From positions 310,001 through 374,000 of the forward strand of contig NZ_JABBFQ010000002.1 in NCBI RefSeq assembly GCF_018494055.1: 64,000 bases of DNA, in the 5' to 3' direction. Position 1 is the first letter of the stretch. Each line of letters begins with the position of its first letter. Below are positions 1-9,118 of the stretch, in pieces. The notes under the pieces were generated by a model that did no database searches, had not been told where the DNA came from, and saw only the letters and a list, made by a program, of their open reading frames with translations. The position numbers and the translations under genes were made by a program. This DNA comes from Rosenbergiella epipactidis. GTDB lineage: Bacteria; Pseudomonadota; Gammaproteobacteria; Enterobacterales; Enterobacteriaceae.

Positions 1-713
1 CCTCAGAGGTGAGCTGGCTGTCGCAGGACGAGAAACAGGATCTCCAGCTAGCCATGGAGAAAGAACAACAGGCGATCGCACCGGTACGCAATTATGGTGA
101 AGCCTTGCGATCCTCTTCTGTGGTGCTGCTTTCATCGGCCCATGCATTATGGAGTATCGGTGTGTATGGTTTTATGATGTGGCTACCGTCCATCATTAAA
201 TCCGCCTCATCGATGGATATTGTATCGGTCGGCTGGCTCTCGGCACCGCCTTATTTAGCCGCGATTTGTTTGATGTTGGTCGTCTCTTGGCTATCCGATA
301 AAGTTCAAAACCGTAAGTTATTTATCTGGCCACTTTTAGCTGTCGCTGGCTTGGCCTTTACCGGCTCCTTTTTTATCGGTAACAGTCATTTCTGGGTATC
401 CTATGGGTTACTTACCGTGGCAGCCGCCTGCATGTATGCGCCTTATGGGCCGTTTTTCGCGCTAATCCCAGAGTTAATGCCAAAGAATGTTTCAGGTGTA
501 GCAATTGGTTTGATTAATAGCTTTGGTGCATTAGGTGCATTCTTAGGGGCTTATTTCGTCGGATTCTTAAACGGATTAACTGGCAGTCCTAATGCCTCTT
601 ACTGCTTTATGGCGATAGCATTACTCACCTCGGTAATTTGTATTTATAAAGTCAAAACAACCGCTAGCTCGCCTTCGATCTCAACCAAGATTTTTACCCG
701 TAAAGCCTTATAA
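1..713 (+). CDS. MFS permease, ACS (anion:cation symporter) family, 3' part
   Basis: The frame is open from the left edge, so only the C-terminal part (about 236 residues) is seen. A hydrophilic central loop is followed by a six-helix hydrophobic half with the internal loop motif SWLSDKVQNRK and the helix SGVAIGLINSFGALGAFLGAYFVGF. This is typical of the ACS family (ExuT, GudP, TtuB and 2-ketogluconate permeases), which import sugar acids and carboxylates with protons across the inner membrane. The sugar-acid oxidising enzymes elsewhere in the window make a ketogluconate or aldarate substrate plausible, but this is inference. A strong hairpin follows the stop codon. Confidence 0.75.
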   Translation, partial: SEVSWLSQDEKQDLQLAMEKEQQAIAPVRNYGEALRSSSVVLLSSAHALWSIGVYGFMMWLPSIIKSASSMDIVSVGWLSAPPYLAAICLMLVVSWLSDKVQNRKLFIWPLLAVAGLAFTGSFFIGNSHFWVSYGLLTVAAACMYAPYGPFFALIPELMPKNVSGVAIGLINSFGALGAFLGAYFVGFLNGLTGSPNASYCFMAIALLTSVICIYKVKTTASSPSISTKIFTRKAL

Positions 714-719
714 CACCTC

Positions 720-757
720 GTCCCCACGCGTTATTGACTGGCGTGGGGACTCTTTAT
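720..757 (+). terminator. Rho-independent terminator after the ACS permease
   Basis: A perfect 10-bp stem (GTCCCCACGC 720-729 with GCGTGGGGAC 741-750) has an 11-nt loop and is followed by TCTTTAT. It sits between convergent genes and serves mainly the plus strand. Confidence 0.75.
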
Positions 758-763
758 AGGCTG

Positions 764-3700
764 CTAGAAAGTAATTTTTACGCCTCCTGTTACCGCCCAA
801 TCATTGGTTCCTTCACGCTGCAAACGCTGTTGATATTGGGCCTGTGTCGTTAGGGCGATATGTTGAGTCAATCGTAAATCTGCACCACTCTTCACTAAAA
901 GATGATCGCCACCTCTTCCACTATGGAAAATCGTTTTATCCCCGTCCCCGCTTATCGTCGTTTGGGCATTTTTACGCGTCGTGATCCGCCACGCCAATTC
1001 ATGCGTAAACACAACTTGTGGGGTGGAGTGGGTATTCGCTTGCCACTGATAACGCAGAGTAGGGCGAATATCCGGTGCGTTATGCGCGGCATAACTTACT
1101 TTTGCCCCATCGCTGTCCGTAAAATGCTTAATCGATAAGTGCTGATAGTCGACGGCAAGCAACGGCATTAAGCGCTGATTTTCCCATTGCCAAGCCTTTC
1201 CTAGTTCTACGCCTGCGTAAACCAGGGTCGCGTGAGGCGAGGCGACATTACCTCGTAAATCGGTGGTTACTGCGCCTTTAATTCGGGTATAACCGAGTTG
1301 AGTGGTTAACTGCCAGCCTTGATCATTCTGCCAGCGAGTCAGACCGGTAATTCCCTGCGTCGAGAAGTAGCTTCGGCTTAAGCCGTCGACGGCTTGAGGT
1401 TTCATCGATAAGTTTCCACGATGCGCAACGATACTCGCAGAAAAATGCTGAGGACTGTCGGGATCCGAGAGCCAACGCCCTCCCATTAACCAACCTTGAT
1501 ATTTTGACGTGAAATTATAGCCATAATCACTGAACCCTCCCTTAGCATGAAAGTGATCGCCACCGTCATAACCGCTAATGAAAAACTGACTCTGACTATC
1601 GTTGACGGTATCAGCAATGAGTCCTGTTAAGGTACGATTAAAATTAAGCATCATCGCGGGTAAGGAGAGGTAAGCAGGTACCTGAGGCGTTACCGCGCGA
1701 CGGACGGGTTCGGGTTGAGGGACCGGTGTCGGTTCAGGGGCCGGAGCAGGACTCGGTGCTGGTGTTGGTTCTGGTGTTGGCTCTGGTATTGGCTCTGGTG
1801 TTGGTTCGGGTACTGGCTCTGGGGTGGGTTCGGGTGCTGGCTCTGGGGTGGGTTCGGGTGCCGGCTCAACCGGAGTGCTATTTCCGTTAGCATCTAACAT
1901 GATGTTTTGCAGTCGATAATCCCAATACTGATTACCACTCCCGGCAACTTTCCGTTCGTCGCTCGAAGCGTGCCCAGGGGCGAACGCATAAAGGTCGTAG
2001 GCGAATGCGCCACGGGCCACATAAGTCCCTGCGAGTTTGACGCTATCAGCCGTACTCTTGCCGCCCACTTGGACCAGAGACAGTCCCTCTCGACTATCCG
2101 CGGCACCATTCTTATTACTATCGCTATCTTGCCATATTCCCAATGGATTAACCGTAACAAGTAAGGGTTTGTCTACAGGGGTAATGAGATCGCCATTAAT
2201 TACTATTTGGTCGGTTGTAGCTTGAGTGAAACCCGAGCGTAGGATAGCGTTAGCGCCATTTAGCAACTGGAGCTGTCCAATCTGTAGTTGAGAGGCTTGC
2301 TGATCTAGGTCGGAAGGAGATAACGTCGCCATATCCTTTATCGTCAATGCGTTAACGCTACCCTTCCCCGATAATACCGTCCCGCTCTCCATGACCATAT
2401 CCGTCGTGAGGTGGCCATCAAGGGTTACCTCTCCACCTTTTACAATAAGCCCTTGGGTATTAGTAAGATTTCCAGATAACGTTAGTTTACCTTCGCCCCG
2501 TTTTTCAACGAGTCCTTCCCCGGAAATATCTGCTGAGATTGACGATTCAAGCGGCCCCAATTGACTATTATGGGGTGAAATATCGGCAATTAATTGACTG
2601 CTCGACTCTGTAAGCATGACCTGGCCTGCCAACGATGCACGGTCCCACAAAGCTAGCGTCGCGTCCCCTGCTACCTGAGTCGAGGCATTAACCTTAGCAT
2701 GCTCACCAATGCGCAGTGTCGACTGAGGCGCGACATTAATCTGCGTAAAGTCGTAATTTTTCTCATCCCAATCATTGGAAAAATAGATATTCCCAGCATG
2801 TAAAACCTGCTCCCCCCCTAAAATCACTCGGCCTTTATTGATATCGAGTTGATGAGCAATCGCCCCACCACGAAGCGTCCACTCCCCTTGCTGAGTATCC
2901 GGTGCATAGGCTAATGACAACTGTGACTGGGAGGTTTTTTCACCAAAAGAGCCGAGAAATTGAGTGTTATTTCCTGTTACCGTCACGACCGCAGCGCGAG
3001 ACATATCACGGTTAACGATATGAGCACCGTTATCGTTGTGGTTAATCGTGGTGAAAGTAAGATCATTACCGTGTACATCTAAGGTACCTCCCCGATAACC
3101 GAAGCGAATGTTGTCAGGCGTAACTTGATTAGCATTATTGAGCTGAACCGTTGGCCGACCACTCATTAGGGTCACCGTGGAAAAGGCTTGCACGGCTCCG
3201 CTGTTGTCAGGCTGTTGATTGAGGATAACCAAACCGTCCCCAACATTTAATGCTCCCTGATTAACACCTGTCCCCTGTATCTTGAGTGTCCCGGCGCCAA
3301 TTTTATGTAAAGCATCATCTTTTAGACCGTTCACTTTCCATAATACGTTTTTACCTTCATCAACCTCGATGCCACCCCCCACCCAAGTCGCTTGCTTTCC
3401 CTGCTCTGATTCGACGGTATAATCACCGGAGAACTGAAGTTTACCCGCCCCCATATTCACCGAATCAGTCAACCTCAGGGTATTTCCCTCGCCACGGAAA
3501 GTCAGATCTTTCGTGGCATCCAACTCCGCCTGCGAGGCCGCAGACGGCGCTAGGTCACGGTACTTTTGGTTCAGACCCTGCCAATCCCAACTATGGTCAG
3601 TTTGCGTTATCGCGTCCGGCTGCCAATAGAGTACGCCGTCACTGGCTTTATCGTTAACGGGTGCAGAGGTGTTCATAGCCAACACTCGGTCTAGATAACC

Positions 3701-4519
3701 ATCCGGGATATACTCTTCACCACTAACCCGATCATAGATACCACCGTTACTGATCGCCGCGTGGTGAACGCCTGCTAATCGCCATATTTTATCGACCGTA
3801 TCGAAGACGAACACCGGACTACCGCTGTCCCCAGGGCGGGTCGCATTACTAAAGGGGGAGGAGTTGGGATCAGTGGGACCAACGTTTTTCCAGCGCAATG
3901 TACCCCCTTGTAGCGTAACGGTCGCATTGGCCATAGTGCCCCCCGTTTTCCAACGGTAGGCATCGGTGATCCATGTTTCTTTCTTTTGATCATCGCTGAT
4001 CTGAAGTTGGTAACCAGCTCCCACTCGTGCATACCAAGTGTATCGGTTACGATCCCCCTTACGTATTGTACTTTTATCGACCGTTGCCACAGGTGCTGCA
4101 TCGGTCACCACTTTATTGAGACGAGGTAAATTAAAATCAACGCTTGAGACGGTGCTGGCATTACGGTTGATCAGGTAATAAGAAGGAGCAAACTTCGCTT
4201 TATTGCCAAACTTAATCGCGCCATCAATTGAATAACTATTATGGCGGACACTGGCCATATAAGAAGATCCCACTAATGTAATATTGCCTTTATCGGCCAC
4301 CATACTAAAATCAGGAATAGGAAAGGCTAAATAGGCGTCTAATTGCCCATCTTTTCGATAAACAGGGACGTGGGTAGCACCCACTTTATATTTACCCAGG
4401 TTTTCACCAAAGTCTCGGTAGTCTTGTACAGCAATATCGTGACGCATAATAGATGCAGAAGAATAAGTGGCATAAAGCGCTGAACATATCAGAGCGGCTA
4501 ATTGTTTTTTTCTTATCAA
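764..4519 (-). CDS. Serine protease autotransporter (peptidase S6 passenger, type Va secretion)
   Basis: A secreted or surface protease of 1251 residues. A short signal peptide (about residues 1-22) precedes an S6 protease domain with GDSGSP at 230-235 (nucleophile Ser232). His93 (in SVRHN) and Asp128 (in SSVDFNLPRLNK) fit the rest of the triad seen in IgA-protease/SPATE proteins. A repetitive beta-helix passenger follows, then a Pro-Glu repeat linker at about 883-938, and a C-terminal beta-barrel of about 270 residues ending in Phe, as outer-membrane proteins do. It is somewhat shorter than typical SPATEs. The only start that keeps the signal peptide is a TTG at 4519, with a weak upstream GGGA. 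The substrate cannot be told from sequence. The gene is monocistronic and convergent with the upstream permease. Confidence 0.88.
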   Translation of the reverse strand: MIRKKQLAALICSALYATYSSASIMRHDIAVQDYRDFGENLGKYKVGATHVPVYRKDGQLDAYLAFPIPDFSMVADKGNITLVGSSYMASVRHNSYSIDGAIKFGNKAKFAPSYYLINRNASTVSSVDFNLPRLNKVVTDAAPVATVDKSTIRKGDRNRYTWYARVGAGYQLQISDDQKKETWITDAYRWKTGGTMANATVTLQGGTLRWKNVGPTDPNSSPFSNATRPGDSGSPVFVFDTVDKIWRLAGVHHAAISNGGIYDRVSGEEYIPDGYLDRVLAMNTSAPVNDKASDGVLYWQPDAITQTDHSWDWQGLNQKYRDLAPSAASQAELDATKDLTFRGEGNTLRLTDSVNMGAGKLQFSGDYTVESEQGKQATWVGGGIEVDEGKNVLWKVNGLKDDALHKIGAGTLKIQGTGVNQGALNVGDGLVILNQQPDNSGAVQAFSTVTLMSGRPTVQLNNANQVTPDNIRFGYRGGTLDVHGNDLTFTTINHNDNGAHIVNRDMSRAAVVTVTGNNTQFLGSFGEKTSQSQLSLAYAPDTQQGEWTLRGGAIAHQLDINKGRVILGGEQVLHAGNIYFSNDWDEKNYDFTQINVAPQSTLRIGEHAKVNASTQVAGDATLALWDRASLAGQVMLTESSSQLIADISPHNSQLGPLESSISADISGEGLVEKRGEGKLTLSGNLTNTQGLIVKGGEVTLDGHLTTDMVMESGTVLSGKGSVNALTIKDMATLSPSDLDQQASQLQIGQLQLLNGANAILRSGFTQATTDQIVINGDLITPVDKPLLVTVNPLGIWQDSDSNKNGAADSREGLSLVQVGGKSTADSVKLAGTYVARGAFAYDLYAFAPGHASSDERKVAGSGNQYWDYRLQNIMLDANGNSTPVEPAPEPTPEPAPEPTPEPVPEPTPEPIPEPTPEPTPAPSPAPAPEPTPVPQPEPVRRAVTPQVPAYLSLPAMMLNFNRTLTGLIADTVNDSQSQFFISGYDGGDHFHAKGGFSDYGYNFTSKYQGWLMGGRWLSDPDSPQHFSASIVAHRGNLSMKPQAVDGLSRSYFSTQGITGLTRWQNDQGWQLTTQLGYTRIKGAVTTDLRGNVASPHATLVYAGVELGKAWQWENQRLMPLLAVDYQHLSIKHFTDSDGAKVSYAAHNAPDIRPTLRYQWQANTHSTPQVVFTHELAWRITTRKNAQTTISGDGDKTIFHSGRGGDHLLVKSGADLRLTQHIALTTQAQYQQRLQREGTNDWAVTGGVKITF
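1699..1872 (-). repeat. In-frame Pro-Glu-rich tandem repeat in the autotransporter
   Basis: Short repeated units (nucleotide period of about 12-18) encode PEPTPEPAPEP-like blocks between passenger and beta-barrel. Changes by multiples of 3 would keep the frame, so linker length could vary by slipped-strand mispairing. On the plus strand the same bases give a Trp/Cys-rich open frame that is only a shadow. Confidence 0.75.
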
Positions 4520-5037
4520 GTGTTTGAATCCCAGTGGTAAATAGAAGTATTATTCACGTCAGCACCCTGCATGACCTAGTAGAATTATAAATTTTTAACG
4601 CTATATTCATTAGCTATCGTAAAGTTATTAACTTATTGCCATGAAAGCTTGCTAATTTATATACCGTTATCTATTTTGAATAAATTTAGCAGGTACTCAG
4701 ACTATGAGAAGTGACTATTTTGTTCGATACTGAAGAATTATTTTTTGATTAATAACATTAAAAATATAAAAACACCCGCTAATTATGGCATTGAATTTTC
4801 TAAAATGAGATCCTTAATACATAAAGCAATAAAAGCCTTGCCTTTATCAAGAAACCATTACAATTATTTGAGTCATCCACTGCCACGCTTTAACCGATAA
4901 TGATGCTATGTATACACAAGGTTGAACTTTCCCCCAGCAAAATAGAGAAAATTGCAGATTATCAGTAAAAAGCTGATTTCCACGATAATCATGCTCGCTG
5001 ACCCACTGCATAAAATTCTTTGAATGGGTGTTAGCTG
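4520..5037. other. AT-rich intergenic region between divergent autotransporter and glycosyltransferase
   Basis: About 520 bp without a convincing gene. The stretch around 4560-4830 is strongly AT-rich, which would suit H-NS binding and the promoter of the autotransporter. A 71-codon minus-strand frame (4847-5062) has no family features and overlaps the glycosyltransferase start, so I do not call it. I see no clear operator. Confidence 0.5.
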
Positions 5038-6123
5038 ATGAAAATTCATTATCTTGTAACAAGTTTAGAGACAGGTGGTGCGGAGTTTGCCATCCCCGAT
5101 ATTGTGACGACCTTAAAAAATCTCGGACACGAAGTCTCGATCATTGCTTGTGAACCCCGTGATAGCGGTGCCGTCCCGCGTCTTGTTGCGGCAGGATTAA
5201 GCTATCGGTTACTGGCATCCCGCCGCCGCTTGCTCCCGATTATCTTAGCTCGTTACCTTTCGATAGCGCATCGTGATCGGCCAGACATTATCTGGACCTC
5301 ATTAAGTTTTGGTAATTTAGTCGGTCAGTATGCCGGTAAACTGTTAAACATTCCGGTTGTCAGTTTTAAACACAGTGCCAGCGTGCGCCGTTATACCTAT
5401 CGTTTACGCCATAGTTCCGCCTTATGGATTGGCGACTCGCAAACTGTTGTGGATTATCTTCAACAACAGATGGGAATTTCAGCCGATAAAGTCATGGCAT
5501 GGCCGCTATTTCAATATAACCAACACGCCCCTCAAGCGGGTTACTGGGATGGCGAATCTCGATTACAGATTGGTAGTGTGGGACGTCTACATGAAGTCAA
5601 ATGTTATGCGGCGCTGATCGATGCATTGGGATCCTTTTTGGCCCGCTATCCCAATTTCCGCGATCGCTTACAACTGACGATTCTAGGTGATGGTCCAGAG
5701 CGGGAGCGGTTAGAGGATAAGATCATTGAATGGAATTTACAGGATATTGTCTTACTGCCGGGCTTTTCCGATCAGGTACACACCTTTTTGGCGGGGCTGC
5801 ATCTTTACGTCCAGCCCTCTCGCTATGAAGGAATGTGCTTAGCCCTACATGAAGCAATGAATGTCGGTCTTCCTGTAATGGCTACACCCGTGGGTGAAAT
5901 GCGTGACGCGGTACAAGCAGGTAAAACCGGTTTTGTTCTTGCAGGAGAACTGGATGCAGCCTTAGCCTCGGCACTGCAAGATATATTTGCCACCCCCAGT
6001 CTATTACAGGAGTATGGCGTACAAGCTCGTCACTATGTCGCCACAAAATTTAGCCATCAGCAGTTCGTTAGGGCGGCTGAGCAGATTGTGGCGAAACTCC
6101 CAGCCCATAAAACATTAGCCTAG
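5038..6123 (+). CDS. GT4-family glycosyltransferase (GT-B fold)
   Basis: A retaining glycosyltransferase of 361 residues. The N-terminus MKIHYLVTSLETGGAE is the usual acceptor-domain opening of the GT4 family. The nucleotide-sugar domain has VGRLHEVK near 185, LGDGPERERL near 220, and the EX7E motif at Glu264 and Glu272 in RYEGMCLALHEAMNVGLPV. No membrane segment is seen, so it should act on the cytoplasmic face of the inner membrane on a lipid-linked or protein acceptor. The next gene begins 7 bp after its stop, so the two form an operon. Donor and acceptor are unknown. It lies far from the O-antigen locus and next to a divergent autotransporter. Confidence 0.85.
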   Translation: MKIHYLVTSLETGGAEFAIPDIVTTLKNLGHEVSIIACEPRDSGAVPRLVAAGLSYRLLASRRRLLPIILARYLSIAHRDRPDIIWTSLSFGNLVGQYAGKLLNIPVVSFKHSASVRRYTYRLRHSSALWIGDSQTVVDYLQQQMGISADKVMAWPLFQYNQHAPQAGYWDGESRLQIGSVGRLHEVKCYAALIDALGSFLARYPNFRDRLQLTILGDGPERERLEDKIIEWNLQDIVLLPGFSDQVHTFLAGLHLYVQPSRYEGMCLALHEAMNVGLPVMATPVGEMRDAVQAGKTGFVLAGELDAALASALQDIFATPSLLQEYGVQARHYVATKFSHQQFVRAAEQIVAKLPAHKTLA

Positions 6124-6130
6124 ATAGGAT

Positions 6131-7039
6131 ATGATGAGCCTATTACAGACCGAAATTTGGCGAATCGGCGTAATTAATGCGCCGATTCAAGATGTTGCGC
6201 GAGCCGCTTCACTGGAACATTTTCCCATTACCTGGATAGAGGCGGACAAGTCTCTCTGCTTCTTAGCCGATCCTTTTGGCCTATGGCGTGAAGGTAAACT
6301 GTATCTCTTTGCCGAAGCCTATGATTACCGTACCCAACGGGGTTATATCGAGGCCTTTATCTTAGATCAAAACTTTAGGGTTTTGGAGAAGCGGATGGTT
6401 CTTAAAGAGGATTGGCATCTCTCCTACCCTTATGTTTTTGAGGCAGAGGGTGAGATATGGATGCTACCGGAAGGCTATAAGTCGGGCCGTTTGACCCTTT
6501 ATAAAGCGATTGAGTTTCCATGGCGTTGGCAAGCTGAACCGCGGTTTTCTTTCCCCGAAGCCGCGATTGATGCCACCCCATACTTCCATGATGGCCGTTG
6601 GTGGATGTTTTATACCCCTCCCGCTCCCAAAGCGGCGCGGACTAACACTTTAAAACTGGCAACGGCCAATCACCTTTTTGGCCCGTGGGACTCCGTCCCC
6701 ATTCAAACACTTCGCGAAGATATCCATGGCGCGAGAATGGGGGGAACACCCTTTACCCTCGACGGTAACCTTGTTCTCCCCACGCAAGACTGTAGCCGCA
6801 CTTATGGCGGCGCCTTACAGCTTCTGAGTTTGCCTGACTCGACCTTAGATCAGCCTTCGCTTTCCCAAACTAAGCGTATTGAAGCGCCACACCGCTATGC
6901 CCCTTTTCATGATGGCCTACATACTTTGGCGCAAGCCGGGCCAGTGACACTGGTTGATACCAAACGGACGATTATCGGCTCACCGCATCGCTTGGCCATT
7001 GAGCTTGCTCGCTGGCGACGACGAAGTAAAAAGCAATAA
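6131..7039 (+). CDS. Five-bladed beta-propeller protein, GINT1 N-terminal-like / GH43-like fold
   Basis: A protein of 302 residues with no signal peptide. Repeated blade motifs (FLADPFGLWREGKLYLFAE, SYPYVFEAEGEIWMLPE, DATPYFHDGRWWMFYT, LFGPWDSVP) resemble the propeller domain fused to glucosamine inositolphosphorylceramide transferase in plants, found as separate proteins beside bacterial glycosyltransferases. The fold resembles GH43 hydrolases, but a catalytic role is not established. Tandem ATGs lie at 6131 and 6134; AGGA at 6126-6129 favours the second. Tight coupling to the GT4 gene suggests both modify the same glycan or glycolipid. Family call from blade motifs; function unknown. Confidence 0.65.
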   Translation: MMSLLQTEIWRIGVINAPIQDVARAASLEHFPITWIEADKSLCFLADPFGLWREGKLYLFAEAYDYRTQRGYIEAFILDQNFRVLEKRMVLKEDWHLSYPYVFEAEGEIWMLPEGYKSGRLTLYKAIEFPWRWQAEPRFSFPEAAIDATPYFHDGRWWMFYTPPAPKAARTNTLKLATANHLFGPWDSVPIQTLREDIHGARMGGTPFTLDGNLVLPTQDCSRTYGGALQLLSLPDSTLDQPSLSQTKRIEAPHRYAPFHDGLHTLAQAGPVTLVDTKRTIIGSPHRLAIELARWRRRSKKQ

Positions 7040-7194
7040 GCACTTCGTGTTATGCCACCCCTATTTTGGCGAATCGACCTGAGTAGTGGATGAGCTAACC
7101 CTATTTATCGATAACTATTGCTAATTTTTTTACTTCACACTGGCCGGAAAAATCGCCACACTGGTGATCTATCTCACATAAATAAGGCTAACTG

Positions 7195-7752
7195 ATGCAA
7201 ATTTTATTAATAGGGGGGAGCCCAGCCCAACGGTCACGGACTCAAATTCTATTAGACCATTCGGCAGATTGGTTACGCCATCGTGGCGCTCAGACCTTAA
7301 CCTGGCGTGCGACCGATATTCCGGCTGAAGTCTTACTTCATGCCCAGTTCGCTCATCCCTCTATCGCTCAATTACGCGAGGATGTCGCGCAGGCCGATGG
7401 CATCATCATCGCCACTCCCGTCTATAAGGCCGCCTATACCGGGGTACTCAAGGCGATGATTGATCTTTTACCCGAACGCGGGTTCGAACATAAAGTGGTG
7501 CTTCCTTTGATGACGGCAGGCAGTGCTAATCACTTATTAGCACTCGACTTTAGCTTAAAGCCCCTCGTCGCCGCGTTGAAAGCCGAAGAGATTATCAGTG
7601 GCGTTTACGCCAGCGATCAACAAATTCACTATCCCGATGCTGACCACCCAGCCCGGATTGATGAAGACGTTAAACGCCGTTTACAAGATAACCTCGAAGC
7701 CTTTCACCAAGCCTTACAACGCCGTCCTTCACAACAGCAGGCGGTTGCTTAA
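7195..7752 (+). CDS. ssuE: NAD(P)H-dependent FMN reductase SsuE
   Basis: A flavodoxin-like reductase of 185 residues (E. coli SsuE has about 191). The N-terminal ILLIGGSPAQRSRT loop binds FMN, and ATPVYKAAYTGVLKAMIDLLP is the conserved SsuE segment. In alkanesulfonate use it supplies FMNH2 to the monooxygenase SsuD. Here it stands alone: ssuA, ssuD, ssuC and ssuB are absent nearby, so it may serve another monooxygenase or a general flavin-reducing role. The start follows AAGG by 8 bases. A 15-bp inverted repeat follows the gene. Confidence 0.85.
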   Translation: MQILLIGGSPAQRSRTQILLDHSADWLRHRGAQTLTWRATDIPAEVLLHAQFAHPSIAQLREDVAQADGIIIATPVYKAAYTGVLKAMIDLLPERGFEHKVVLPLMTAGSANHLLALDFSLKPLVAALKAEEIISGVYASDQQIHYPDADHPARIDEDVKRRLQDNLEAFHQALQRRPSQQQAVA

Positions 7753-7759
7753 GGGTCTC

Positions 7760-7793
7760 TTTTCCTTCTTAAGCCAGTGCTTAAGAAGGAAAA
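7760..7793 (+). terminator. Long hairpin after ssuE
   Basis: A perfect 15-bp stem (7760-7774 with 7779-7793) and a CAGT loop. There is no clear T-tract after it, so termination is likely but not textbook. Confidence 0.5.
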
Positions 7794-7896
7794 TATTAAT
7801 GAGCCCGATTCACAAGGTCTAGCATAGATTGATGAGTATTATTGCTGGGTAATCAGGTAAAGTAGCCTTCTACTCTTCACTGACAATCGGCGACTC

Positions 7897-9081
7897 ATGA
7901 CCACACCCTATCACCGTCCAGTCTCTACTCAGGGACTGCCTTTTATTCTTATCCTCAGCGCATTGATGGCCTTTACGTCGCTATCGGTGGATATTTATCT
8001 CCCCGCGATGCCAATGATGAGTGCGAGTCTGCATGGTAATACCGAGTTAACTATTACCGGTTTTTTGATTGGCTTTTGTTTAGCGCAATTAGTGTGGGGG
8101 CCGATAAGCGATCGGTATGGGCGTCGTTTACCCTTGATCATCGGGATAACACTCTTTGTAGTGGGATCCATCGGTTGTGCGCTGTCACATACCATCACGC
8201 AAATTGTTTTTTGGCGAGTTTTTCAAGCCCTCGGTGCCTGTACTGGCCCCATGCTGGCTCGTGCCATGATCCGTGATCTCTTCAGTCGTAGCCGTGCCGC
8301 GCAGATGCTCTCCACGCTGATCGTGGTGATGGCCATCGCTCCCATCGCTGGGCCGATTATTGGCGGCCAGATGATCCTCTTCACCAGCTGGCATATGATC
8401 TTTTGGTTATTAGCGATGATTGGTCTGGCAATGTTAGGGGCATTGTATTGGCTCCCTGAAACCTTACCCACAGAGCGACGGGTCCAAGCATCCTTACTGC
8501 AGGTGTTTCGTAATTACCGCGACTTACTGGGTCATCGTCAATTTATGCAATTTACCCTTGCACTGACTTATTATTATGTCGCCGCCTATACTTTCATCAC
8601 CGCTTCTCCCTTTGTTTACATTAATTATTTTCATGTCTCTCCCCAACACTTTGGCTACTTTTTCGCGGTGAATATCCTTGGTGTGATGGGCATGAGTATT
8701 ATTAATCGGCGCTTAGTGCATCGCTTCGCCTTAGAGCGATTATTAAAAATAGCCGTCAGTTTATCGGCCTGTGCGATGGTGCTGTTAACGGTAACGACTT
8801 ATCTGTCGGTGGGCGGCTTGGGCCTAATGATGGGGTTAATCTTTATTTTTTTCACTATGAACGGGGTTATCGCTTCGGTGACCACTGCGGCGGCACTGGA
8901 TACCGTGCCACAAGTGACTGGCGCGGCGTCAGCGCTTATTGGCTCATTGCAATATGGCAGCGGTATTCTTTCATCCGCCTTATTAGCGGTTTTCAATAGC
9001 GGGACCCCGCTAACGATGACCTTGATGATGGCCGGCTTTACGCTGGCCAGTTTTATGATCAGTTATTTTGCGAAAGAATAA
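7897..9081 (+). CDS. Bcr/CflA-family drug:H+ antiporter (MFS DHA1)
   Basis: An inner-membrane exporter of 394 residues with the 12-helix MFS pattern. The N-terminal half has SVDIYLPAMPMM, typical of the Bcr/CflA subfamily, and motif A as GPISDRYGRR. The helix-5 antiporter motif region reads MAIAPIAGPIIGGQM. Relatives export bicyclomycin, sulfonamides, chloramphenicol or cysteine; the substrate here cannot be assigned. It is monocistronic, with its start ATG at 7897 after a weak ribosome-binding site. Confidence 0.85.
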   Translation: MTTPYHRPVSTQGLPFILILSALMAFTSLSVDIYLPAMPMMSASLHGNTELTITGFLIGFCLAQLVWGPISDRYGRRLPLIIGITLFVVGSIGCALSHTITQIVFWRVFQALGACTGPMLARAMIRDLFSRSRAAQMLSTLIVVMAIAPIAGPIIGGQMILFTSWHMIFWLLAMIGLAMLGALYWLPETLPTERRVQASLLQVFRNYRDLLGHRQFMQFTLALTYYYVAAYTFITASPFVYINYFHVSPQHFGYFFAVNILGVMGMSIINRRLVHRFALERLLKIAVSLSACAMVLLTVTTYLSVGGLGLMMGLIFIFFTMNGVIASVTTAAALDTVPQVTGAASALIGSLQYGSGILSSALLAVFNSGTPLTMTLMMAGFTLASFMISYFAKE

Positions 9082-9091
9082 CGCCAATGCC

Positions 9092-9108
9092 GGGCTGCTC
9101 CGCAGCCC
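9092..9108. terminator. GC-rich hairpin between exporter gene and RND remnant
   Basis: GGGCTGC (9092-9098) pairs with GCAGCCC (9102-9108) across a 3-nt loop, between convergent genes. Neither side has a T-tract, so it may block RNA decay rather than terminate. Confidence 0.4.
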
Positions 9109-9118
9109 AGCATAACAA

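Noticed and set aside
1699-1872. Repeat array as a CRISPR
   Set aside because: The repeats are contiguous, coding and without spacers; no cas genes are in the window.
1715-1897. Trp/Cys-rich plus-strand open frame across the Pro-Glu repeat
   Set aside because: It is only the complement of the repeat that codes for the autotransporter linker; composition follows from the repeat.
4847-5062. 71-codon minus-strand frame before the glycosyltransferase
   Set aside because: No ribosome-binding site, no recognisable family, and it overlaps the start of the GT4 gene.
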